Source: an uncultured Roseateles sp. (GTDB taxonomy: Bacteria; Pseudomonadota; Gammaproteobacteria; Burkholderiales; Burkholderiaceae_C). From it: a stretch of 64,000 nucleotides of DNA. The stretch spans positions 34,529 through 98,528 of the forward strand of contig NZ_CAMFJS010000019.1 in NCBI RefSeq assembly GCF_945956965.1, written 5' to 3'. Below are positions 53,875 through 63,741 of the stretch, piece after piece. The notes beneath the pieces were generated by a model. The model saw only the letters and a program-made list of their open reading frames with translations, made no database searches and was not told where the DNA came from. Every line of letters starts with the position of its first letter. Positions within the stretch are counted from its first letter, which is position 1. The translations under genes and the position numbers were made by a program.

Positions 53875-54980
53875 TGAGTAATTTGCCGTTTATTGATCTC
53901 AAGGCGCAGTACCAAGCCTTGAAGCCGAGCATTGACGCTCGAATTCAAAAGGTATTGGACCATGGTCAGTACATCATGGGCCCCGAGGTCAAAGAGCTGG
54001 AAGATAAGCTGGCCGCATATGTGGGCGTAAAGCATTGCATTACCGTTTCTAGCGGGACCGAGGCCTTGCTGATTGCTTTGATGGCGCTGGACCTGCGGCC
54101 TGGTGATGAGGTCATCACAACGCCATTTACCTTTGCGGCAACCGCCGAGGTGATCGTTCTTCTCGGTGGCGTGCCTGTATTTGTCGACATTCAATCCGAC
54201 ACTTGCAATATCGATCCTCAGTTGATCGAGGCTGCGATTACGCCTAAGACGAAGGCCATCATGCCGGTGAGCCTTTACGGTCAGGTCTGCGATATGGATG
54301 AGATCAATGCTATCGCGACTCGGCATGGCAATATTCCTGTCATTGAGGATGCTGCGCAGAGCTTCGGTGCGACCTATAAGGGGCGCAAGAGTTGCGGTCT
54401 GTCTACTTTCGGCGCCACCAGCTTTTTCCCGAGCAAGCCATTGGGCTGTTACGGCGATGGTGGCGCTTTGTTTACCGATGACGATGTGCTGGCTCAAGCC
54501 GCCAGAGAAATTCGTGTTCACGGTCAAAGTGCCCGCTACACCCACACCCGTTTAGGCGTTGGTGGTCGCATGGATACGCTGCAATGTGCCGTGGTGCTGG
54601 GCAAGTTGGAGCGCTTTGACTGGGAAGTTGAGCAACGCCTGATCATCGGTCGGCGTTACCAAGAACTTCTGGCTAACTTGCCGGTACGTCGCTTGGCTGT
54701 TCGCGAGGACAGAGATTGCGTCTGGGCGCAGTTCACTTTGCACTTGGAGAACCGCACTGCTGTGCAGCAGCAATTGAATGCGGCCGGTATTCCTACGGCG
54801 ATTCACTACCCCAAGCCCATGCACCAACAGCCCGCGTATGCCAAGTACGGCCAGGGACTTTCCTTCCCTAACTCGGAACGTGCGGCTCAGCAAGTGATGA
54901 GCCTGCCGATGAGTCCTGACCTGAGCGTTGATCAACAGGATCGCGTGATCGCTGAGTTGGCCAAGGCGCTGCAGGCATAA
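53874..54980 (+). CDS. PLP-dependent sugar aminotransferase, DegT/DnrJ family (WbpE/WlbC-like)
   Basis: This 368-residue aminotransferase would aminate the 3-keto sugar made by the WbpB-like enzyme. Motifs: GPEVKELEDKLAAYVGVKHC, VSSGTEALLIALMAL, EDAAQSFGA and the PLP-lysine loop FFPSKPLGCYGDGGALF (Lys about 184). Start ATG 53874 overlaps the acetyltransferase stop (TGATG). The gene order dehydrogenase-acetyltransferase-aminotransferase is that of wlbABC/wbpBDE. Confidence 0.9.
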   Translation: MSNLPFIDLKAQYQALKPSIDARIQKVLDHGQYIMGPEVKELEDKLAAYVGVKHCITVSSGTEALLIALMALDLRPGDEVITTPFTFAATAEVIVLLGGVPVFVDIQSDTCNIDPQLIEAAITPKTKAIMPVSLYGQVCDMDEINAIATRHGNIPVIEDAAQSFGATYKGRKSCGLSTFGATSFFPSKPLGCYGDGGALFTDDDVLAQAAREIRVHGQSARYTHTRLGVGGRMDTLQCAVVLGKLERFDWEVEQRLIIGRRYQELLANLPVRRLAVREDRDCVWAQFTLHLENRTAVQQQLNAAGIPTAIHYPKPMHQQPAYAKYGQGLSFPNSERAAQQVMSLPMSPDLSVDQQDRVIAELAKALQA

Positions 54981-54987
54981 AGCGCGC

Positions 54988-56232
54988 ATGCGCTCCGGCC
55001 TGCTGCGATCCACTCTGACTTTGTTGCTGGGCGGGGCGCTGGCCCAGTTGCTGCCGCTGTTGCTGGGGCCTTGGCTGACCCGCATCTACACGCCGGGGCA
55101 GTTTGGGCAATTCGCATTCATCTGGGCCTTGGCCAGCAATCTGGCCGTGGTGGCTTGCGCCCGCTACGAGTTTGCGCTGCCGCTGGAAACGCAAGAAGGC
55201 CGCGTCCGCGTGCTGATGGCCTTATGCCTGCGCGTTTTGCTGGCGGTGAGCGTGGCCAGTGTCTTGTTGGGACTCGCCCTGGCCTTGTGGCAGAAGCAGG
55301 GTTCGGCCTTGCTTTTGCCGCTTGCTGTATTGGCCGGTGGGGCCACGCAGTGGCTGACGATGTGGGCGACCCGGGCGCAGCGTTTCCAGTTGCTGGCCTT
55401 TGGGCGGGTGCTGCTTTACGGTGGCGGCGCCTTGATTCAGCTGGTGCTGGGCCTGCTGGGTTGCGGGGTTTGGGGTTTGCTGCTGGGGCCGATCTTGGCA
55501 GGCCTGCTGACCGCGGCTTTGTTGGCGCGGCCTGCGCCGGCCGCTGGCTGGCTGCAACTGTGGCAGGTGCCGCGTGATGACTTGACCGCCATGGCGCGCA
55601 AGCATCGCGACTTCCCTTTGCTCAACACCCCGCATGCCTTTGCCGGCGCGCTGCAAGACAGCTTGGCCATGCTGATTCTGGCGGCCTGGAGTGGCGATGC
55701 GGCAGCCGGCTACTGGGCCCTGGCTCTGCGTTATTTGAAGGCACCGGCCGGCTTGGTGGGCGGCGCCTTGTCCCAGGCGCTTTACCCGCGCCTGGTGGCG
55801 GCGCAAAGCGCGGCGGAGGCCGCAACCTTGGTGCGCAAGCTGACTTTTTTGCTCTGCCTCTTGGCCTTGCCGCTGATGCTGGGCCTGATGCTGTTTGGCC
55901 CGGCCTTGTTCACTAGGGTGTTTGGTGAGCGCTGGCATGATGCGGGCATGTTGGCGCGCGGCTTGGCGCCTTATATCGCCCTGCATTTCGTGGCCTCGCC
56001 CTTGTCGGTAGCGACCATGGCCTGGCAGCAACAGGCCTGGGCCTTGCGCCTGGCCTTGGTGGGCCAGTGCTTGTTTGTCTCGGGCTTAGCGCTGGGTTTG
56101 ATTTGGGGCGGCTTGTGGGGCGCGGCCTGGGGTGTATCGGTGGCGATGACGCTTTATTTCAGCTGGTTTTTCTGGGCCCTGCCGCGCCGGGCCCAAGCGG
56201 GTTCAGGTTCGGGTGGAGGCTTGATGGCATGA
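54988..56232 (+). CDS. Polysaccharide flippase-like membrane protein (Wzx family)
   Basis: This 414-residue protein has about 12 membrane helices and the lipopolysaccharide flippase N-terminus LLLGPWLTRIYTPGQFGQFAFIWALAS (family-typical). It should move undecaprenyl-linked repeat units across the inner membrane. It starts 7 bases after the aminotransferase and returns to the GC-rich codon use of the host. Its stop overlaps the acyltransferase ATG. No wzy polymerase or wzz chain-length gene appears in the window. Confidence 0.82.
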   Translation: MRSGLLRSTLTLLLGGALAQLLPLLLGPWLTRIYTPGQFGQFAFIWALASNLAVVACARYEFALPLETQEGRVRVLMALCLRVLLAVSVASVLLGLALALWQKQGSALLLPLAVLAGGATQWLTMWATRAQRFQLLAFGRVLLYGGGALIQLVLGLLGCGVWGLLLGPILAGLLTAALLARPAPAAGWLQLWQVPRDDLTAMARKHRDFPLLNTPHAFAGALQDSLAMLILAAWSGDAAAGYWALALRYLKAPAGLVGGALSQALYPRLVAAQSAAEAATLVRKLTFLLCLLALPLMLGLMLFGPALFTRVFGERWHDAGMLARGLAPYIALHFVASPLSVATMAWQQQAWALRLALVGQCLFVSGLALGLIWGGLWGAAWGVSVAMTLYFSWFFWALPRRAQAGSGSGGGLMA

Positions 56233-56885
56233 CGACAAAGATGAGTGCTGCAATCAAACTCAAAGCGCCTTGGTGGCGCCGCCGCTTTCAACAGCTCAAG
56301 ATGTTGGCCTCGCGGGCCTGGGGCACGCGTATGGTGGGCGGCTTTGTGCGTGGGGACGGTGTCTTCTTGCCCCATACCCGCATCAGCAACACCAGCCATG
56401 TGTTCGCGAAGGACCGCCTGGACGTTGGCGACCATGTCTTCATCGGCCACTTCAGCGTGCTCGACGCCACGTACGGCTTGCGCATTGGCGAAGGCTGCCA
56501 GATCGGTTTCTTCACCGGCATCTTCACCCACTCCAGCCATGCGGCTATTCGGCTGTACGGCCGCGCCTATGTCAGCACGGCCGAGAAGAAGGCCTATTTC
56601 ACCGCGCCCGTGGAGATTGGGGATTACTCTTTTGTCGGCGCCCATGCCACGCTCTTGCCCGGCACGGTGTTGGGGCGGGGCAGCATCGTCTCGGCCTACA
56701 GCATGGTCAGTGGCACGCACCCGGACTTTGCCATTCTGGCCGGCCAACCCGCCAAACAGGTGGGCGACACCCGCCGCATGGATGAGCGCCTGCTGCGCGA
56801 GCACCCCGAGTTGCAAGCGCATTACCAGGCTTGGGCAGGTGAGCTGCCGGTCCCGCCTCAGACGACTAAGGATGGGCAGGCATGA
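56229..56885 (+). CDS. Hexapeptide-repeat acyltransferase (surface polysaccharide O-acetyltransferase-like)
   Basis: This 218-residue left-handed beta-helix protein has repeats around DVGDHVFIGHFSVLDATYG, RIGEGCQIGFFTGIFTHSSH with the likely catalytic His, and IGDYSFVGAHATLLPGTVLG. These resemble sugar O-acetyltransferases of capsule and O-antigen clusters. ATGA overlap with the flippase and with the next glycosyltransferase shows tight coupling. N-acetylation of an amino sugar (PglD role) is an alternative. Confidence 0.8.
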   Translation: MTTKMSAAIKLKAPWWRRRFQQLKMLASRAWGTRMVGGFVRGDGVFLPHTRISNTSHVFAKDRLDVGDHVFIGHFSVLDATYGLRIGEGCQIGFFTGIFTHSSHAAIRLYGRAYVSTAEKKAYFTAPVEIGDYSFVGAHATLLPGTVLGRGSIVSAYSMVSGTHPDFAILAGQPAKQVGDTRRMDERLLREHPELQAHYQAWAGELPVPPQTTKDGQA

Positions 56886-57979
56886 GGCTGGTGCTGATTG
56901 GTGATGGCGAGAGCCCGCATCTGCTGAAGTGGGCGCGTGCCCTGGCGGCCGCCCCTGGTGTTGACTTATGGGCTGCGTCCTCGCGTGGCTTTCTGCCTGA
57001 GTTTGAGGCTCTGGTGCCGGCGGCCAAGCGCCTGAGTTTGAGTACCTCGCCCGAGCATGGCGGCGGCAATATCGCTTTGCTCAAGCAAGTGCCCAAGCTG
57101 GGCGCCTGGCTGGCGAAGGTCAATGCCGATTGGCTGCATGCGCATTACCTGACTTCGCATGGCACCTTGGCCTGGATGGCCAAACGGGTCTGGCATCTGC
57201 GTGCCCGCATTGTGGGTTCGGCCTGGGGCAGCGACATCTTGGTCACGCCCGAGGTGAGCTGGGCCTACCGCTGGCTGACCCGCAACATCCTGCGCGCCTG
57301 CGATCTCTGCACCTCGGACTCGCAGCACATGACGGCGCGCATGCATGAGTTGGATGCACGCGAGGTGTTGACCTTTCCCTTTGGTCTGGAGGCCATGCCC
57401 AAGCTGGGTGCGCGTAAAGCGCCCTGGAGCTTTTTTGCCAATCGCGGCCTGGAGCCTATTTATCGGCCTGATTTGGTGATTCGCGCTTTTGCGGCCGTGG
57501 CCGCGCATGAGCCCGAGGCCAGCCTGGTTGTTGCTAACGACGGATCGCTACGGGCAGCGCTGGAGGCCCAGGTGGCAAGCTTGGGGCTCGGCGCCCAGGT
57601 CAGCTTTGTCGGCCGGCTGGACGCCAAGGCGCAAGCCAGCCAGTACGCCCGGGCGCGCTGGTATCTGAGCCTGCCGCAGAGTGACTCGGTGGCCGTCTCA
57701 GTCTTGGAGGCCATGGCGCATGCCTGCGTGCCTATCCTGTCGGACCTGCCGGCCAACCATGAGCTGCTGGAATCTGAGAAGGCGGCCCAGCCGCGCGGCC
57801 TGATCCTGGATGAGAACGATCTGTCGGGTCTGCATGCCCAGTTGCAGGCGCTGGCGCCGCAGGCGGAAGCCGTCGGCCTGGCCAATCGCGACTGGGTCAG
57901 CCGCCACGGCCTGTTTGCCCCCGCCGTACAAGGTTTTCTGGCCCGCCTGCGTGCCTTTGATGACGATTCAGCGAAATAG
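56882..57979 (+). CDS. GT4-type glycosyltransferase
   Basis: This 365-residue GT-B glycosyltransferase has an N-terminal domain with DWLHAHYLTSHGTLAWMAKR and a C-terminal nucleotide-sugar site SDSVAVSVLEAMAHACVPILS, the E-x7-E-like region of GT4. It overlaps the acyltransferase gene by 4 bases and is followed by a second GT4 gene after 6 bases. Donor and acceptor sugars cannot be deduced. Confidence 0.85.
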   Translation: MRLVLIGDGESPHLLKWARALAAAPGVDLWAASSRGFLPEFEALVPAAKRLSLSTSPEHGGGNIALLKQVPKLGAWLAKVNADWLHAHYLTSHGTLAWMAKRVWHLRARIVGSAWGSDILVTPEVSWAYRWLTRNILRACDLCTSDSQHMTARMHELDAREVLTFPFGLEAMPKLGARKAPWSFFANRGLEPIYRPDLVIRAFAAVAAHEPEASLVVANDGSLRAALEAQVASLGLGAQVSFVGRLDAKAQASQYARARWYLSLPQSDSVAVSVLEAMAHACVPILSDLPANHELLESEKAAQPRGLILDENDLSGLHAQLQALAPQAEAVGLANRDWVSRHGLFAPAVQGFLARLRAFDDDSAK

Positions 57980-57985
57980 TTGCTT

Positions 57986-59212
57986 GTGAAGATACTGCTT
58001 ATCAACCATTACGCCGGCTCGCCCCAGCACGGCATGGAATTCCGGCCCTTTTATCTGGCGCGGGAATGGCGGCGCATGGGCCATCAGGTGCTGATCCTGG
58101 CGTCGACGCAGTCGCATGTGCGTGCCAAGTCGCCAGAGCCCGGCGTGCAAGTCATCGACGGGGTGAACTACTGCTGGTACGACACACCCGTCTACCAGGG
58201 CAATGGCCTGGGCCGGGTGCGCAATATCTGGTCCTTCTGCAGTCAGGTCTGGCGTGATGCCGATGTGCTGGCGCGGGACTTCGCGCCCGATGTGGTGATT
58301 GCCTCCAGCACCTATCCCATGGATGTGTGGGTGGCGCGGCGCATCGCCAAGCTGAGTAAGGCCAAGCTGGTCTACGAGGTCCATGATTTGTGGCCGCTCT
58401 CGCCCATCGAACTCTCGGGCATGTCGCCTCGCCATCCTTTTGCCCTGCTGTGCCAGAAAGCCGAGAACGATGCCTACCGCGATGCGGATGTGGTGGTCTC
58501 CATGTTACCCAAGGTGCAAGGCCATATGGCGGCGCACGGCCTGGACCTGGCCAAGCTGACCATCGTGCCCAATGGCATCACGCTGGATGAATGGACGTCC
58601 GCCGCGGAACCTTTGGCTGCGGGGCCACTTTTGACGCATCTGCAAGAGCAAAAAGCCCTGGGCCGCCGGGTGCTGGGTTATGCCGGATCGCATGGCTTGC
58701 CCAATGCGCTGGATGTGCTGCTGGATGCCGCCAAGCGCCTGCAGACAAGTGCGCCCGAACTCGCCATCGTGCTGGTGGGCGGCGGGCATGAGAAGGCGCG
58801 TCTGGCCGAGCGGGTGAGGGCGGAAGGTTTGGGCAATGTGGCGCTGTTCGAGCCGATTCCCAAGACGCAAATCCCCGGCCTGCTGGCGCATTTCGACATC
58901 GCCTACATCGGCTGGCAGCGCACGCCCATCTACCGTTTTGGCATCGCGCCCAATAAGCTGATGGACTACATGATGGCGCGCCGGCCGGTGCTGCATTCGG
59001 TTGAAGCTGGCAACGACCCGGTGGCTGAAGCGGGCGCAGGCCTGACCGTGGCACCCGAGGATGCGGCGGCGGTGGAGGCCGGTGTGCTGCGTCTGGCCGC
59101 CTTGCCGGCCGAGGAGTTGAAGGCCATGGGTGAGCGCGGCCGGGCCTTTGTGCTGGCGCACCACACCTATCCCATCCTGGCCCAACGCTTTTTGAAAGCC
59201 GTGCAGCCGTGA
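57986..59212 (+). CDS. GT4-type glycosyltransferase
   Basis: This 408-residue protein opens with KILLINHYAGSPQHGMEFRPF, a start seen in WbuB/WcaI-type GT4 enzymes that often transfer amino-deoxy sugars such as L-FucNAc. VYEVHDLWPLSPIELSG and RFGIAPNKLMDYMMARRPVLH support this. GTG 57986 is the likely start; TTG 57980 is the alternative. The stop overlaps the methyltransferase GTG. Confidence 0.86.
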   Translation: MKILLINHYAGSPQHGMEFRPFYLAREWRRMGHQVLILASTQSHVRAKSPEPGVQVIDGVNYCWYDTPVYQGNGLGRVRNIWSFCSQVWRDADVLARDFAPDVVIASSTYPMDVWVARRIAKLSKAKLVYEVHDLWPLSPIELSGMSPRHPFALLCQKAENDAYRDADVVVSMLPKVQGHMAAHGLDLAKLTIVPNGITLDEWTSAAEPLAAGPLLTHLQEQKALGRRVLGYAGSHGLPNALDVLLDAAKRLQTSAPELAIVLVGGGHEKARLAERVRAEGLGNVALFEPIPKTQIPGLLAHFDIAYIGWQRTPIYRFGIAPNKLMDYMMARRPVLHSVEAGNDPVAEAGAGLTVAPEDAAAVEAGVLRLAALPAEELKAMGERGRAFVLAHHTYPILAQRFLKAVQP

Positions 59213-59927
59213 GCCCAGAGGAGCATGGACAAGAACACGGCCAGGAGTTGGCGCAAGTCGCCAGTCGCTACGCCAAGCGCAGCCAAGCCCATCTGGCGGA
59301 TCGCTACAGCCTGCTGCGACCCGAGGTCTGGCAGATGCTGCACGAGCGCCAGCGCGCCATGCTGCGGCTCTTGGCCCAGCGCCCGGGGCAGCCTGCTGAT
59401 TGGCGCTTGACCGAAGTCGGCTGCGGGGCCGGAGGCAATTTGCTGGAGATGCTGCGCCTGGGTTTGCAGCCCGCACACCTGACCGGCATCGAGTTGCTGC
59501 CCGATCGCCTGAATCTGGCCCGACCGCTGCTGCCCGCCGATTTGCAGCTGCATCTGGGCGATGCCTCGGTGGCCCCTGTGCCCGAGGCAAGCCAGGACTT
59601 CGTGCTGCAGTCCACCGTCTTTTCCTCCCTGTTGAATGATGGCGTGCAGCAGGCGGTGGCTGCGGCCATGTGGCGCTGGCTGAAACCGGGCGGTGCGGTG
59701 CTTTGGTATGACTTCATCGTCGACAATCCACGTAATCCGGATGTGCGTGGGGTGCCTCTGCGCCGGGTGCGTGAGCTGTTCCCTGAAGGCCGCCTGCGCA
59801 GTCAACGCCTGACCCTGGCGCCGCCGCTGGCGCGTTGGGTGTGCAACAAGATTCATCCCGCTGCTTATTCCCTGTTCAACAGCCTGCCCCTGCTGCGCAG
59901 CCATGTGCTGTGCTTGATTGAAAAACC

Positions 59928-59931
<4 letters not shown>
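59209..59931 (+). CDS. SAM-dependent methyltransferase, class I
   Basis: This 240-residue protein has the SAM motif [16 protein letters not shown] (about residues 65-80), an acidic motif II ([10 protein letters not shown]) and the post-motif [13 protein letters not shown]. It starts with GTG 59209 and ends in a 4-base overlap with the next aminotransferase gene. In a polysaccharide cluster it probably O- or N-methylates a sugar, but acting on another small molecule is not excluded. Confidence 0.82.
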
Positions 59932-61109
<1,178 letters not shown>

Positions 61110-61114
61110 GCTGA

Positions 61115-61744
61115 GTGAACTTAGATCAAGCTGAGGCGAGCCGAGCTCCCATCATGGCCAAGCGGCTTTTCGATATTGTTTGCGCCGGCCTTGGCCTGCT
61201 GATTCTGCTGCCCTTGCTGATTGTCCTGGCCTTGTGGATCAAGTGGGACTCGCCCGGCCCGGTGCTGTTTCGGCAGGAGCGGGTGGGGCGCTTTGGCAAG
61301 CCTTTTTACATCCACAAATTCCGCAGCATGCGGGTGGATGCGCCGGCCCTTGGCCCGCAGATCACGGTGGGCGAAGATCCTCGCATCACCCGCAGTGGCC
61401 GCGTTCTGCGCGCCGCCAAGCTGGATGAGTTGCCACAACTCTGGGATGTGCTGCGCGGTGCCATGAGCTTGGTCGGCCCGCGGCCCGAGGTGCCGCGCTA
61501 TGTGGCGCTGTACACGCCGGCACAGCGCGAGTTGGTGCTGTCAGTGCGGCCCGGCATCACCGATCCGGCTTCCTTGCAGTTCCGCAATGAGAGCGAGGTC
61601 CTGGCGCGTGCTGCCGACCCCGAGCGCGAATATGCGGAAGTCATCCTTCCGGCCAAACTCAAGCTCGCCGGTGAGTATGTGCGCCAGGCCAGCTTGTGGA
61701 CCGACATCCGCCTCATTCTCGCCACGCTGCGGCGAATTCTTTGA
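61115..61744 (+). CDS. Initiating phosphoglycosyl transferase, small PglC type
   Basis: This 209-residue monotopic transferase puts the first sugar-1-phosphate on undecaprenyl phosphate. KRLFDIVCAGLGLLILLP is the re-entrant membrane helix, followed by PGPVLFRQERVGRFGKPF, the HKFRSM segment, and DELPQLWDVLRGAMSLVGPRPE containing the catalytic region. It lacks the extra N-terminal helices of WbaP/WcaJ, which favours PglC-like use of a diamino-trideoxy sugar. Start GTG 61115 or ATG 61154. Confidence 0.87.
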   Translation: MNLDQAEASRAPIMAKRLFDIVCAGLGLLILLPLLIVLALWIKWDSPGPVLFRQERVGRFGKPFYIHKFRSMRVDAPALGPQITVGEDPRITRSGRVLRAAKLDELPQLWDVLRGAMSLVGPRPEVPRYVALYTPAQRELVLSVRPGITDPASLQFRNESEVLARAADPEREYAEVILPAKLKLAGEYVRQASLWTDIRLILATLRRIL

Positions 61745-61780
61745 TGTGCTGATTCGGCTTGCCGCCGCTGGCCGCGTTCT

Positions 61781-63676
61781 ATGCACCGACAATCCTGGCC
61801 TATGTTCTGGCAATCTCTCGACGCATTCCTGACCCGCATCCGCCCTCAGCGTGAGGCCTTGTCCTTGGCGCTGGACGGCCTGATGGTCTTTCTGGCCTGG
61901 CAGGCCACCTATTTGTTCCGCCTGGGCTTTGAGCGTTGGATCTCGGCGCGGCCCAGCTATGACGGCTGGGTCATCGCGGGCTTGGTTGCGCTCTATCTGC
62001 TGAGCCTGTGGCTGTTCAAGGTGCCCAAGGGCATGTGGCGTTTCAGCGGCTTTGGCGAGGTGCAAAGAGTGACCCTGGCCTGCGCGGCCGCCGGCATCGT
62101 CGGTGCCGTCATCGTCCTGATGGCGCAGTTGCAAGCCGTGCCTCGCGCGGTGTTGGCGCTGCACCCGGTCTTCAGCATCATCGGCCTGGCCATGATGCGC
62201 TTGGCATACCGCATGTTGTACGAGCACTTGCGCGCCCGCATCAACGGCCGCGCCACCGAAACGCACCGCGCGCTGATTCTGGGCGCCGGCCAGGCGGGTC
62301 GATTGTTGGTCGCTGGTATTCAGCACCAGGGTTGGACGGTGGTGGGCTGGTTGGATGACGACCAGACCAAGCAGGACTCTCGTGTGGCTGGCATTCCGGT
62401 GCTGGGTCCTTTGAGCGATGTGGCGCGATTCACTGAGTTGCAAGGCATCACCCACATCATCGTGGCCATGCCCTCGGCGGATGTGAGTAAACGCCGCCAA
62501 GTTCTGGATTTGGCCGGCAAGACCGGGCTGCCCGTGCTGACCGTGCCCAGCAGCGCTGAGTTGATGGCCGGCAGCAAGGTCGATCAATTGCGCGACATCC
62601 AGCCCGAAGACTTGCTGGGCCGCGAGCCGGTGCAACTCGACGAGGCCGGCATCAGTGAATGCTTGAACGATAAAGTCGTGCTGATCACCGGCGCCGGCGG
62701 CAGCATCGGCAGCGAGCTGTGCCGGCAAGTGGCTCGTTACGGGCCCTCGAAAATCGTGCTCTACGAGATGAGCGAGTTTGCGCTCTACACGATTGAGCAG
62801 GAGTTGAGCGAGAAGTTCCCTCACATTCCCTTGGTCCGCCTAGTCGGCGATGTGAAGGACCTGGCGCACCTGCGCTACACCTTCGGCAAGTACAAGCCGC
62901 AAATCGTTTTCCACGCTGCAGCCTACAAGCATGTGCCCCTGATGGAGGTGGAAAACGGCTGGGCTTGCTTGCGCAACAACACCCTGGGCACCTTGCATGC
63001 CTGCACGGCAGCAGCCGAACATGGGGTCGAGCGCTTCGTGCTCATCAGCACCGACAAGGCCGTCAATCCCACCAACATCATGGGCGCCACCAAGCGCGCG
63101 GCAGAGCTGGTCATCAGCCATATGGCCAGTCAGGGTCACTGCACCAAATTCATGGCCGTTCGCTTCGGCAACGTGCTGGGCTCCAGCGGCAGCGTGATCC
63201 CCAAGTTCAAAGAGCAAATCGCCAAGGGTGGGCCGGTGACGGTGACGCACCCTGACATTACGCGTTACTTTATGACCATCCCAGAGGCAGCGCGCTTGGT
63301 GGTGCAGGCGGCGGTGATTGGCGAGTCGGGTCAGGTCTTGATTTTGGACATGGGCGAGCCGGTTAAGATTCTCGACCTTGCACGCGACATGATTCGTCTG
63401 GCCGGGCGGCACTCAGCAAATATCCGAATCGAGTTTTCTGGGCTGAGGCCAGGCGAAAAGCTCTTTGAAGAACTGCTGGCCGATTCAGACAGCACAGTGC
63501 CGACAGGTATCTCTCGGTTGAGAATTGCCTGCTTGGTTCAGCAAAACGCTGAGATTGAGCGGTTAATGGCCCTGCTCAGGCGCGCCAATGATTCCATTGC
63601 GCCGCAAACTGATCATTTGCACGATGAACTGTCCCGGCTCGGCTTGGGTTACCTCAAATCAGCGAGGGCTGCCTGA
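61781..63676 (+). CDS. Membrane nucleotide-sugar 4,6-dehydratase (CapD/WbpM/PglF family)
   Basis: This 631-residue protein has four N-terminal membrane helices (to about 130), a first Rossmann-like domain (LILGAGQAGRLL) and a C-terminal SDR domain. The SDR domain has the NAD motif ITGAGGSIGSELCRQ (about 305-319) and ISTDKAVNPTNIMGATKR with the Thr-Asp-Lys catalytic set of UDP-GlcNAc 4,6-dehydratases. It would supply the 4-keto-6-deoxy substrate for the aminotransferase two genes upstream. ATG 61781 or 61802 may be the start. The last 400 bases are less GC-rich than the rest. Confidence 0.92.
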   Translation: MHRQSWPMFWQSLDAFLTRIRPQREALSLALDGLMVFLAWQATYLFRLGFERWISARPSYDGWVIAGLVALYLLSLWLFKVPKGMWRFSGFGEVQRVTLACAAAGIVGAVIVLMAQLQAVPRAVLALHPVFSIIGLAMMRLAYRMLYEHLRARINGRATETHRALILGAGQAGRLLVAGIQHQGWTVVGWLDDDQTKQDSRVAGIPVLGPLSDVARFTELQGITHIIVAMPSADVSKRRQVLDLAGKTGLPVLTVPSSAELMAGSKVDQLRDIQPEDLLGREPVQLDEAGISECLNDKVVLITGAGGSIGSELCRQVARYGPSKIVLYEMSEFALYTIEQELSEKFPHIPLVRLVGDVKDLAHLRYTFGKYKPQIVFHAAAYKHVPLMEVENGWACLRNNTLGTLHACTAAAEHGVERFVLISTDKAVNPTNIMGATKRAAELVISHMASQGHCTKFMAVRFGNVLGSSGSVIPKFKEQIAKGGPVTVTHPDITRYFMTIPEAARLVVQAAVIGESGQVLILDMGEPVKILDLARDMIRLAGRHSANIRIEFSGLRPGEKLFEELLADSDSTVPTGISRLRIACLVQQNAEIERLMALLRRANDSIAPQTDHLHDELSRLGLGYLKSARAA

Positions 63677-63741
63677 TGCAGGATAAGGAAGGGCTTGTAA
63701 GTGGCTCAAGCGGCCCAAAGCAAACATAAGAAAACCGATTT

